Source of the DNA: Aquificaceae bacterium
GTDB lineage: Bacteria > Aquificota > Aquificia > Aquificales > Aquificaceae
Assembly (NCBI GenBank): GCA_026983685.1
Contig: JALSTO010000262.1
Span: forward strand, 1-8,661
DNA: 8,661 nt
Direction: 5' to 3'
Part shown: positions 1 through 5,087 of the stretch, in pieces
How the letters are laid out: every line of letters starts with the position of its first letter
How positions within the stretch are numbered: position 1 is the stretch's first letter
Notes under the pieces: model-generated
Seen by the model: the letters and a program-made list of their open reading frames with translations, nothing else
The model's database searches: none
Told to the model about the DNA's origin: nothing
Made by a program: the position numbers and the translations under genes

Positions 1-94
1 CCCTGATCCACTTGACGCTGAAGCCCTCCCTTTCAAGATATTCCTTCAGGCTCTCCCCGAGTATGGGATCGTCTTCCACGAGCAGTAGCCTCAT
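1..94 (-). CDS. Response regulator, N-terminal fragment (receiver domain)
   Basis: Only the first 31 codons lie in the window; the gene continues beyond the left edge. The translation begins MRLLLVEDDPILGESL, the typical first beta strand and acidic pocket of a CheY-like receiver domain. Glu7, Asp8 and Asp9 form the Mg2+-binding cluster; the phosphorylated Asp would lie outside the window. The opening is typical of OmpR/PhoB-type regulators, but the DNA-binding domain cannot be seen, so the subfamily is open. The ATG is chosen because the motif starts at once after it. A GGGGAG run abuts the start codon with no spacer, so ribosome binding is unusual. The gene is divergent from iscU across a 125-bp gap. 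Confidence 0.85.
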   Translation of the reverse strand, partial: MRLLLVEDDPILGESLKEYLEREGFSVKWIR

Positions 95-127
95 CTCCCC
101 AATAGAATAAAATAGCAAAGATGAGAG

Positions 128-170
128 GCACTCCAAGTATTTGACCTCTATCATAACTGAATCGGAGTGC
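128..170. repeat. Perfect 7-bp inverted repeat between divergent genes
   Basis: GCACTCC (128-134) and GGAGTGC (164-170) are exact reverse complements separated by 29 bases. They lie in the gap between the response-regulator start and iscU. The arms resemble the core of a CIRCE half-site, but the spacing is far longer than the 9 bp CIRCE needs. It could be an operator for the shared promoter region or chance. I found no convincing -35/-10 pair for iscU in this gap. Confidence 0.35.
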
Positions 171-204
171 AGGAAGATATTAATACCTGTAAAATCTAAA
201 GCGG

Positions 205-214
205 AAAGGAGGTG
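205..214 (+). promoter_or_regulatory. Very strong Shine-Dalgarno site of iscU
   Basis: AAAGGAGGTG matches the anti-Shine-Dalgarno sequence almost fully and is 5 bases upstream of the ATG at 220. It fixes the iscU start and suggests strong translation of the first gene of the operon. Confidence 0.9.
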
Positions 215-219
215 CTAAG

Positions 220-687
220 ATGAGCTTTGAATACAACGAGAAGGTTCTTGACCACTTCTTAAACCCGAGGAACGTTGGCGTTCTTGAGGGTGCGAACGGT
301 GTGGGGCAGTGCGGTAACCCTGCATGTGGAGATGCTATGCTCTTTACCATAAAGGTGAATCCTGAGAACGATATCATAGAGGATGTCAGGTTCAAAACCT
401 TCGGGTGCGGTTCCGCCATAGCAGTCAGCTCTCAGCTGACCGAGATGATAAAGGGCAAGGACATAAACTACGCCCTGAACCTGACCTACAAGGATATATT
501 TGATGAGCTCGGAGGACTGCCTCCCCAGAAGATACACTGCACTAATCTCGGTCTTGAGACCCTCCACGTTGCCATAAAGGACTACCTCCTCAAACAGGGA
601 AGAGAGGAAGAAGCCTCTAAGATACCAGACTGCTACGAAGAGGAGGAGGAAGAAGAACAGGGCGAGTTTGAGTTCCTGAGCACCTGA
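220..687 (+). CDS. iscU: Fe-S cluster assembly scaffold IscU/NifU-like
   Basis: 155-residue scaffold on which [2Fe-2S] or [4Fe-4S] clusters are built before transfer to target proteins in the cytoplasm. The cluster-ligand set of the family is complete: Cys36 in NPACGD, Asp38, Cys63 in FGCGSA, and His106-Cys107 in KIHC. LPPQK (100-104) matches the LPPxK motif that binds the HscA/DnaK-type chaperone in classical IscU. Cys31 (QCGNPAC) is additional to the usual three. Unlike E. coli IscU (about 128 residues), it has a C-terminal tail with seven consecutive Glu (140-146), encoded by a GAA/GAG run, then a hydrophobic end. No cysteine desulfurase gene lies beside it in the window. It is first in an operon with a PP-loop enzyme, tusA and nfu; the next ATG is 2 bases past the stop. 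Confidence 0.95.
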   Translation: MSFEYNEKVLDHFLNPRNVGVLEGANGVGQCGNPACGDAMLFTIKVNPENDIIEDVRFKTFGCGSAIAVSSQLTEMIKGKDINYALNLTYKDIFDELGGLPPQKIHCTNLGLETLHVAIKDYLLKQGREEEASKIPDCYEEEEEEEQGEFEFLST

Positions 688-689
688 GT

Positions 690-1736
690 ATGGATAGGGT
701 TAGGGCTGTCGCTCTGCTGAGCGGAGGGCTTGACAGCAGTTTAGCCGTCCGCATTCTTCAGGAGCAGGGTATTGAGGTCAAGGCGCTTCACTTCTATACG
801 GGCTTCTGCATCACCGAGCATAAGAGGCGCCTTGGTCTCACCAGAGAGGACGGACGGCAGTATGTAAATCCTGCATTAAATGCGGCAGCCCGGCTCGGTG
901 TTCCCCTTGAGATGGTTGATATATCCAGCGAATACTACGACATAGTCCTGAATCCAAAGTATGGGTACGGCAAGAACGTAAATCCCTGTATAGACTGCAG
1001 AATATTCATGCTAAAGAAGGCTAAAGAGATTATGGAAAGAGAGGGCTACCACTTCGTGGTTACGGGAGAGGTCCTCTACCAGAGACCCATGAGCCAGACT
1101 CCCGAGAGATTGAAGCTGATAGAGAAAGAGTCTGGACTTGAGGGATACATCTTAAGACCTCTATCCGCCAAAGTTCTCCCGCCAACAGTGCCCGAGAAAA
1201 GGGGCTGGGTTGATAGGAGCAAGCTCTACGGGATAATAGGGAGGAGCAGAAAGAAGCAGATTGAGCTTGCGAAGAAGTTCGGTATTGAGGACTACGAACA
1301 GCCAGCAGGAGGGTGTTGCTACCTTACGGACGAGAACTACGCTTACAGGTTTAAAGAAGCCTTCGCTACCGAGGGAACCATAACGAGGGACGACCTTGTC
1401 CTCTTTTCCGTTGGAAGACATCTCAGGCTACCATCGGGTACGAAGCTCATAGTAGCAAGGAACGAGGGAGAGGTCAACTTTCTAAAGGGATTCAGAAATA
1501 GATATAACTATGCCTACAGAAAGGATGGGAAGGGAACCTTTGCCCTCATAAAGGGGAACCCACCTGAAGAGGAGCTCCAAATTATAGCGGATATCATAGC
1601 GAGGTACTCCAAAAGGGAAGAAAGTGATATACAGATGAAGGTAGGAGATAGGGAAATGGTACTCCGCGGAGTGCCGGCGGAGGACGAGTTTATAGAAGAG
1701 TTCAAAATATACCGCAGAGAAGGAGTGGCGCTATGA
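690..1736 (+). CDS. PP-loop tRNA thiouridylase-like protein with C-terminal NFACT-R-like RNA-binding region
   Basis: 348 residues. The N-terminal half is a PP-loop ATPase: SGGLDSS at 11-17 is the pyrophosphate loop that adenylates the target carbonyl. NVNPCIDC (Cys100, Cys103) and PAGGCCYLTD (Cys209, Cys210) fall where MnmA-type 2-thiouridylases have their NPxxxC and GxC cysteines, so RNA, probably tRNA, thiolation is the likely reaction. The region from about 235 (FSVGRHLRLPSGTKLIVARN) resembles the NFACT-R/DUF814 RNA-binding domain reported fused to such enzymes. It is not canonical MnmA: length, motif spacing and C-terminal half differ. Which base is modified cannot be told. The start follows the iscU stop by 2 bases with only a weak GAG-like site, so translation may be coupled. 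The end overlaps tusA by ATGA. Iron-sulfur and sulfur-relay neighbours support the role. Confidence 0.8.
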   Translation: MDRVRAVALLSGGLDSSLAVRILQEQGIEVKALHFYTGFCITEHKRRLGLTREDGRQYVNPALNAAARLGVPLEMVDISSEYYDIVLNPKYGYGKNVNPCIDCRIFMLKKAKEIMEREGYHFVVTGEVLYQRPMSQTPERLKLIEKESGLEGYILRPLSAKVLPPTVPEKRGWVDRSKLYGIIGRSRKKQIELAKKFGIEDYEQPAGGCCYLTDENYAYRFKEAFATEGTITRDDLVLFSVGRHLRLPSGTKLIVARNEGEVNFLKGFRNRYNYAYRKDGKGTFALIKGNPPEEELQIIADIIARYSKREESDIQMKVGDREMVLRGVPAEDEFIEEFKIYRREGVAL

Positions 1737-1987
1737 AGCTTGAGGATATCAAACCTGATGTAGTTCACGATGTTACAGGAACTTACTGCCCCGTTCCCAT
1801 AGCTGAGACCTCAAAACAGATAAAGGAGATGGAGATAGGGCAGGTCTTGGAGCTGATAGCGGACGATCCTGGTGTGGTTGAGGACATACCGGCCTGGTGT
1901 CAGTCAACAGGTCAGGAGTTCTTGGGAATGTACGAAGAAGATGGGGAGTATCATCTTTTCGTGAAGAAGGTAAAGGAGCTCTCATGA
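1733..1987 (+). CDS. tusA: TusA/SirA-family sulfur carrier protein
   Basis: 84-residue protein of the TusA family, which carries sulfur as a persulfide from cysteine desulfurase or rhodanese-type donors to acceptors such as tRNA thiolases. The hallmark CPxP motif is present (TYCPVPIAETSK; Cys19 is the persulfide-bearing residue), and the rest follows the beta-alpha-beta-alpha-beta-beta layout, including the 'LIADDPG' strand and 'IPAWCQSTGQEF'. A second Cys (in AWC) is common in this family. The ATG overlaps the preceding stop (ATGA, 1733-1736) and is preceded by AAGGAG (1720-1725) with a 7-base spacer. Position directly after the PP-loop gene suggests it feeds sulfur to that enzyme, but TusA proteins also act in sulfur oxidation and molybdenum-cofactor enzyme maturation, which cannot be excluded. 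Confidence 0.9.
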   Translation: MKLEDIKPDVVHDVTGTYCPVPIAETSKQIKEMEIGQVLELIADDPGVVEDIPAWCQSTGQEFLGMYEEDGEYHLFVKKVKELS

Positions 1988-2229
1988 CTGCGGTCAAGAT
2001 AACCGAGGATATGCTTCTTGAAGAGCTCTTCTCCCTCTTCCCGGAGGCAAGGGACATCTTAGCCTCCCATGGATACATGAAGATAGTTGAGATGGATGTT
2101 GAGGACATAGTGATAGATAAGCTCTCACTGAGGGGGCTTCTGAGACTCCTCAACCTTGGGGAGGAGGAAGCAGGAGCCGTAATAAGGGAGATCCAGAGCC
2201 TTTATAATAAAAAGCTGGAGGAACGGTAA
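1984..2229 (+). CDS. DUF1858-like small helical protein
   Basis: 81 residues. The segment ITEDMLLEELFSLFPEARDI and the following short helices match the layout of DUF1858, a small domain often found next to or fused with redox, Fe-S or sulfur-carrier proteins; its biochemical role is unknown. The usual 'GMHCxxC' cysteines of many DUF1858 proteins are absent: this copy has no cysteine. The reading frame is open further upstream to 1897, inside tusA, but the ATG at 1984 is preferred. It overlaps the tusA stop (TCATGA), has AAAGGAG at 1972-1978 with a 5-base spacer, and is followed at once by the domain. The next gene starts within its stop codon (TAATG). The tight coupling places it in the same pathway as tusA and nfu; what it does there is unknown. 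Confidence 0.75.
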   Translation: MTAVKITEDMLLEELFSLFPEARDILASHGYMKIVEMDVEDIVIDKLSLRGLLRLLNLGEEEAGAVIREIQSLYNKKLEER

Positions 2230-2480
2230 TGGTGAAGAGAGAGTTTGACGAGGTTGAGAAGGTCCTTGAGAAGATCCGCCCAGCCCTGAAAGACCATCAG
2301 GGAAGCCTCAAGATAGTGAACATTGAGGATGGCGTGGTTTACCTTCAGTTCGTAGGCGGATGCTCTGACTGTCCCGTAGTTGACGTTTCCCTCAAGAACG
2401 TGGTTGACATTGCCCTCAAAGGAAACCTCAAGTGGGTAAAGAAGGTAGAGGTTCTTCCCTCCAAACTTGAACTTTCATGA
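2229..2480 (+). CDS. Nfu-type Fe-S carrier (NifU C-terminal domain protein)
   Basis: 83-residue stand-alone NifU C-terminal domain. The family signature is clear: alternating strands KIVNIEDGVVYLQFVGGC, then CSDCP (Cys45 and Cys48) and a helix (VSLKNVVDIALK). In homologues the CxxC pair binds a [4Fe-4S] cluster across a dimer and delivers it to apo-proteins. The N-terminal helix starts directly at the ATG, which overlaps the stop of the preceding gene (TAATG); GGAGG at 2217-2221 gives a 7-base spacer. With IscU at the head of the operon, both the scaffold and carrier activities, which are one polypeptide in full-length NifU, are supplied as separate proteins here. The gene overlaps aroE by ATGA. 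Confidence 0.92.
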   Translation: MVKREFDEVEKVLEKIRPALKDHQGSLKIVNIEDGVVYLQFVGGCSDCPVVDVSLKNVVDIALKGNLKWVKKVEVLPSKLELS

Positions 2481-3337
2481 CCTTAAAGGGGTCTTCCCTA
2501 CTCTTCGGGGTGGTCGGACACCCTATCAGCCACTCCCTCTCTCCCGTCTTTCAGAACACAGCCCTTGAGTACTTAGGCATGGATGCGGTTTACATCCCCT
2601 TTGACGTTCCTCCAGAAAGCTTCAGAGACTTCATAGAGGGAATGAGGGCTCTTAAAAACCTTGTCGGTCTGAACGTCACCGTTCCCCACAAGGAGGTAGC
2701 TCTCAGGCTTGCGGATAGAGTGAGCGATGAGGCTAAGGCTATAGGCGCTGTCAATACACTTAAGTTTTCGGAGGGTCTGATTGAGGCTTACAACACCGAC
2801 TGGGTAGGCTTCCTGAAGACAGCCCAGATGGTTACAGAGCTAAAGGGTAAAAAGGTACTCGTTCTTGGTGCGGGAGGGGCTTCAAGGGCTGTCCTCTACG
2901 CTCTCAAGAAAGCGGGAGCAAAGGTATATCTCTGGAACAGAACGCAGGAGAAGGCTCGGTCCCTTGCTGAGGAGTTCGGAGTCCAGCTTGCGAGGGATAT
3001 AAAGACCTCCCTGATGGAGGTAGAGGTTGTCGTGAATACCACCAGTGTTGGTCTCAGGGACGATGACCCCCCGCTCTTTGACTATAACCTCCTTACACCT
3101 GACAAAGTAGTTATAGACATAATCTACAAAGAGACCCCCCTTCTCAGGAGAGCCAGAGAAATAGGGTGCAAATCCATGAACGGCTTTCCAATGCTTGTGT
3201 ATCAAGGGGCTGAGAGCCTTCGTCTCTGGACAGGGTGTGAGCCACCTCTCAAGGTGATGGAGCTTTCCTTAAAAGATTACGGATACCCTATAGAGCACTC
3301 CAGAAATCGCCTGCAAACTTTTCAGCAGCCTTCTTGA
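2477..3337 (+). CDS. aroE: Shikimate dehydrogenase
   Basis: 286 residues; reduces 3-dehydroshikimate to shikimate with NADPH, the fourth step of the shikimate pathway to aromatic amino acids. Substrate domain: GHPISHSLSP (14-23), NVTVPHK (66-72) with catalytic Lys72, and NTDWVGF with Asp108. Cofactor domain: GAGGASRA (131-138) and NRT (154-156), which grips the NADP 2'-phosphate. NTTSVGL and the late YQGAESLRLWTG motif close the active site. The ATG overlaps the preceding stop (ATGA) and has no clear Shine-Dalgarno site, so translation is probably coupled. The protein runs about 15-20 residues past the usual family end, and this tail (DYGYPIEHSRNRLQTF...) lies over the 3' end of the convergent lipoprotein gene. 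aroE has no evident functional link with the sulfur genes. Confidence 0.97.
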   Translation: MTLKGSSLLFGVVGHPISHSLSPVFQNTALEYLGMDAVYIPFDVPPESFRDFIEGMRALKNLVGLNVTVPHKEVALRLADRVSDEAKAIGAVNTLKFSEGLIEAYNTDWVGFLKTAQMVTELKGKKVLVLGAGGASRAVLYALKKAGAKVYLWNRTQEKARSLAEEFGVQLARDIKTSLMEVEVVVNTTSVGLRDDDPPLFDYNLLTPDKVVIDIIYKETPLLRRAREIGCKSMNGFPMLVYQGAESLRLWTGCEPPLKVMELSLKDYGYPIEHSRNRLQTFQQPS

Positions 3338-3911
3338 CAGCTCTGACAACCAAAGAGTCCCTGTTGGGCAACTTGTCTGTCCTCTGAATGCCCTTTGAAC
3401 ATTGTCTTGCCTCAGCTTTTCCGTCATAGACACCGCCGAAGATAAGGCTTCCCCTGTTTGTCTCATAAACCTTAGCCCTTATAACCACGTATGCCCTCCT
3501 CACAACACAGAACTCCTCCCCCCTCTTTGCAGAGCCCTCACTGTACTCAACCTTCAGAGGCTCAAGGACTATCAGTGTGTTTACGTCCGACTCCTTCCCT
3601 ACCGCTATCAGCTCCTGAGGGGAGGAAGAGCGTAGCACCTGCACTTCCTTACGGGTTATAAGGACCAGATCTACCTTCTGACCTCCTATGGTGCTCCTTA
3701 TGGTGTAGCTAACGGGCTGTTTGAGAAGCTTAGCCTCAAACTCCCTGACCGCTACCTTCTGATAGGCTTTATCCACATTACCGCTGTCAAGGAGAACCAC
3801 CTTCGTCCTTACCGTGCTTGAGCCAACTATCTTGTGTATGGGAGTTCTGCTCGTTGTAGCGCACCCAACCACCAAGAACAGTATTAGAAGGACGGGAAGA
3901 AACTTTCTCAT
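3288..3911 (-). CDS. Predicted lipoprotein of unknown function
   Basis: 207 residues. The N-terminus is a lipoprotein signal: MRK, a hydrophobic stretch (4-15), then VVGC with the lipid-anchored Cys17, followed by ATTSR. There is no Asp at +2, so outer-membrane anchoring is plausible. The mature part looks like mixed alpha/beta with a Tyr/Val-rich strand region (VRRAYVVIRAKVYET) and two further cysteines (135 and 171) that could form a disulfide. The stretch 'SSPQELIAVGKESDVNTLIVL' resembles the start of curli/CsgG- or TolB-like periplasmic domains, but this is too weak to name a family. No Shine-Dalgarno site precedes the ATG; a TAAAAT hexamer ends 10 bases upstream. The 3' end overlaps aroE tail-to-tail by 50 bases. 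Confidence 0.82.
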   Translation of the reverse strand: MRKFLPVLLILFLVVGCATTSRTPIHKIVGSSTVRTKVVLLDSGNVDKAYQKVAVREFEAKLLKQPVSYTIRSTIGGQKVDLVLITRKEVQVLRSSSPQELIAVGKESDVNTLIVLEPLKVEYSEGSAKRGEEFCVVRRAYVVIRAKVYETNRGSLIFGGVYDGKAEARQCSKGIQRTDKLPNRDSLVVRAVKKAAEKFAGDFWSAL

Positions 3912-3921
3912 TATGATTGCT

Positions 3922-3927
3922 ATTTTA
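3922..3927 (-). promoter_or_regulatory. Possible -10 of the lipoprotein gene
   Basis: On the minus strand the hexamer reads TAAAAT and ends 10 bases before the ATG at 3911. No good -35 is visible. If used, the mRNA would start only a few bases before the ATG. The region is AT-rich, so chance is possible. Confidence 0.35.
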
Positions 3928-3957
3928 ACGTAACTACACTCTGGACATAAAAGGTTT

Positions 3958-3987
3958 TTGACAGGGAGGTTGAAGAAGTGATATACT
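3958..3987 (+). promoter_or_regulatory. Sigma-70-type promoter of the small secreted protein gene
   Basis: TTGACA (3958-3963) is a perfect -35 and TATACT (3982-3987) a five-of-six -10, with an 18-base spacer. Transcription should start near 3994-3996, practically on the ATG at 3996, which implies a leaderless message. The GGGAGG in the spacer is upstream of the predicted start of transcription, and so is unlikely to serve as the ribosome-binding site. Confidence 0.7.
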
Positions 3988-3995
3988 TATAAGCC

Positions 3996-4358
3996 ATGAT
4001 AAGACCGAAGCTGAAATCCTTGAGTAGCTTTGCTCTATTTGGTCTGCTTTCTTTTGCTGCCACTAAGGAAGACTGGTGTCCAAAGGATAAGATCGTTGTT
4101 GATGACCCAAACATAAAGGTAAAGATTGAAGGCATAATTGATTACGAAGATACCAACTTCTGTAAGATAACCATTAAGCAGAAGGAGATCACTTCACAAA
4201 TACTCTATACGGAGGACGGGACCTACTACAAGTGGATCCAGTTTGAGAATGGAAAGAAGAGAACTGAGCTTGATATAAAGGGAAAGAAAGCTGTCCTGAA
4301 GATGTATGACGAAGATGGCAACGTCATAGAGGAGCTTAAATCCAAAGAATACTTCTAA
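3996..4358 (+). CDS. Small secreted protein of unknown function
   Basis: 120 residues, no recognised family. The N-terminus looks like a Sec signal peptide: basic start (Arg3, Lys5, Lys7), hydrophobic core (about 11-21) and a likely signal-peptidase site S-F-A|A after residue 21. The mature part (about 99 residues) is hydrophilic, rich in Lys, Glu and Asp, and reads as alternating short beta strands (IKVKIEGIIDYED, KITIKQKEI, QILYTEDGTYYKW), ending in a repeat-like 'AVLKMYDEDGNVIEEL' hairpin. Two cysteines (28 and 56) could form a disulfide. The start is fixed by the signal peptide and by an in-frame stop just upstream. The gene ends 3 bases before the stop of the convergent DUF202 gene. It is a single-gene unit of the cell envelope or periplasm. 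Confidence 0.75.
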   Translation: MIRPKLKSLSSFALFGLLSFAATKEDWCPKDKIVVDDPNIKVKIEGIIDYEDTNFCKITIKQKEITSQILYTEDGTYYKWIQFENGKKRTELDIKGKKAVLKMYDEDGNVIEELKSKEYF

Positions 4359-4361
4359 CAA

Positions 4362-5012
4362 TTAGATAATCCTGAGAACATCAAACAGAAGGATAAAATT
4401 TATTGCGAATATTATTATCCCAACCATTATGTAGAGTCCTGTGTGGGTTCTATAGGAGCCCCCATCAACATCTTTAACAGTCTTATAAAAGTTAAGAGTT
4501 CCAAGACTCAGAGCGAGTAGGCTCATGACCATAATGGTTATGCCTATCCACTTAAGAGATGATATGTCTGCAGAGAAGTTAAGGTGTATCTTGCTCTGGA
4601 GCTCATTCAGGAATATCTCAAACTTGTCAACGACGAAGCCGAAGATCATCAAGGCTATGCTCGTTCTTACCCAAGCGAGGAATGTTCTCTCAGCAGCCAT
4701 GTAAATCCTCGGGTCTACAACTTCCTTTTCGGGCACTTCTTCTCCTCCATTGATGTATTTGAGGTCAGAGATAAGCTTTACGAAGGCGTATATATTAAAA
4801 GCCACAGCTAAGGAGATTACTACGATAGATAGGTGTACAAACTCTTTTTTGAAACTTCTAAAGAACGCAAGGTTCAGGAAAGCCACCTTGTTCAGTATCA
4901 GACCTATAACGCTCGCTTGAAAAGACAGCTTTAGTATTGAAAGGTAAGTTCGTTCTGTAGCCATATAAAGCCGTGGTTCTTTCAGGGGTGGTAAGTGCTT
5001 GAATACTATCAC
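4362..5012 (-). CDS. Membrane protein with tandem DUF202 units
   Basis: 216 residues from a GTG start. DUF202 (YidH-like) proteins are small inner-membrane proteins of unknown function. The C-terminal copy is canonical: DPRIYMAAERTFLAWVRTSI (100-119), then three membrane segments (about 111-135, 154-176, 192-213). The N-terminal copy starts EPRLYMATERTYL (12-24) but has LSILKLS in place of LAWVRTS, losing the conserved Trp and Arg, and keeps only two membrane segments (about 24-46 and 58-81). The frame is open upstream to a TTG at 5069, but GTG 5012 is preferred. An extended -10 (5023-5031) would start transcription near 5016, and the added 19 residues look non-coding. There is no Shine-Dalgarno site. 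It is divergent from hemA. Confidence 0.85.
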   Translation of the reverse strand: MIVFKHLPPLKEPRLYMATERTYLSILKLSFQASVIGLILNKVAFLNLAFFRSFKKEFVHLSIVVISLAVAFNIYAFVKLISDLKYINGGEEVPEKEVVDPRIYMAAERTFLAWVRTSIALMIFGFVVDKFEIFLNELQSKIHLNFSADISSLKWIGITIMVMSLLALSLGTLNFYKTVKDVDGGSYRTHTGLYIMVGIIIFAINFILLFDVLRII

Positions 5013-5022
5013 GGGATACCTG

Positions 5023-5031
5023 ATTATACCA
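5023..5031 (-). promoter_or_regulatory. Extended -10 promoter of the DUF202 gene
   Basis: The minus strand reads TGGTATAAT: a consensus TATAAT with the TGn extension that allows promoters to work with a poor -35 (none is visible here). It ends 10 bases before GTG 5012, so the transcript would begin within about 4 bases of that codon. It is inside the longer open frame from 5069 and so argues for the shorter protein. Confidence 0.55.
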
Positions 5032-5073
5032 CACACGGACTTAGTTTTGGCTATTGCCGTCTGATACAAGGCA

Positions 5074-5079
5074 TATAAT
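5074..5079 (+). promoter_or_regulatory. -10 element of the hemA operon
   Basis: A perfect TATAAT ends 8 bases before the hemA ATG at 5088. No good -35 is found at 16-18 bases spacing. Start of transcription would be expected at about 5086-5088, implying a leaderless hemA message; no Shine-Dalgarno site exists upstream. Confidence 0.5.
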
Positions 5080-5087
5080 TAAATGTG

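Noticed and set aside
128..170. CIRCE (HrcA) operator from GCACTC...GAGTGC
   Set aside because: CIRCE has 9-bp arms with a 9-bp spacer; here the spacer is 29 bases and the outer TTA/TAA are missing, and no chaperone gene is adjacent.
1773..2153. 126-residue minus-strand open frame across tusA and the DUF1858 gene
   Set aside because: Low-complexity Ser/Arg/Pro composition typical of the reverse of Glu/Gly-rich coding DNA, opposite two well-supported genes.
3964..3992. GGGAGG followed by GTG and a four-codon frame, as an upstream leader peptide
   Set aside because: It lies within the promoter spacer and -10, upstream of the predicted transcript start, so it would not be in the mRNA.
5012..5069. 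Longer DUF202 protein from TTG 5069
   Set aside because: The extra residues look non-coding, TTG has no Shine-Dalgarno site, and an extended -10 promoter lies within the added stretch. Not fully excluded.
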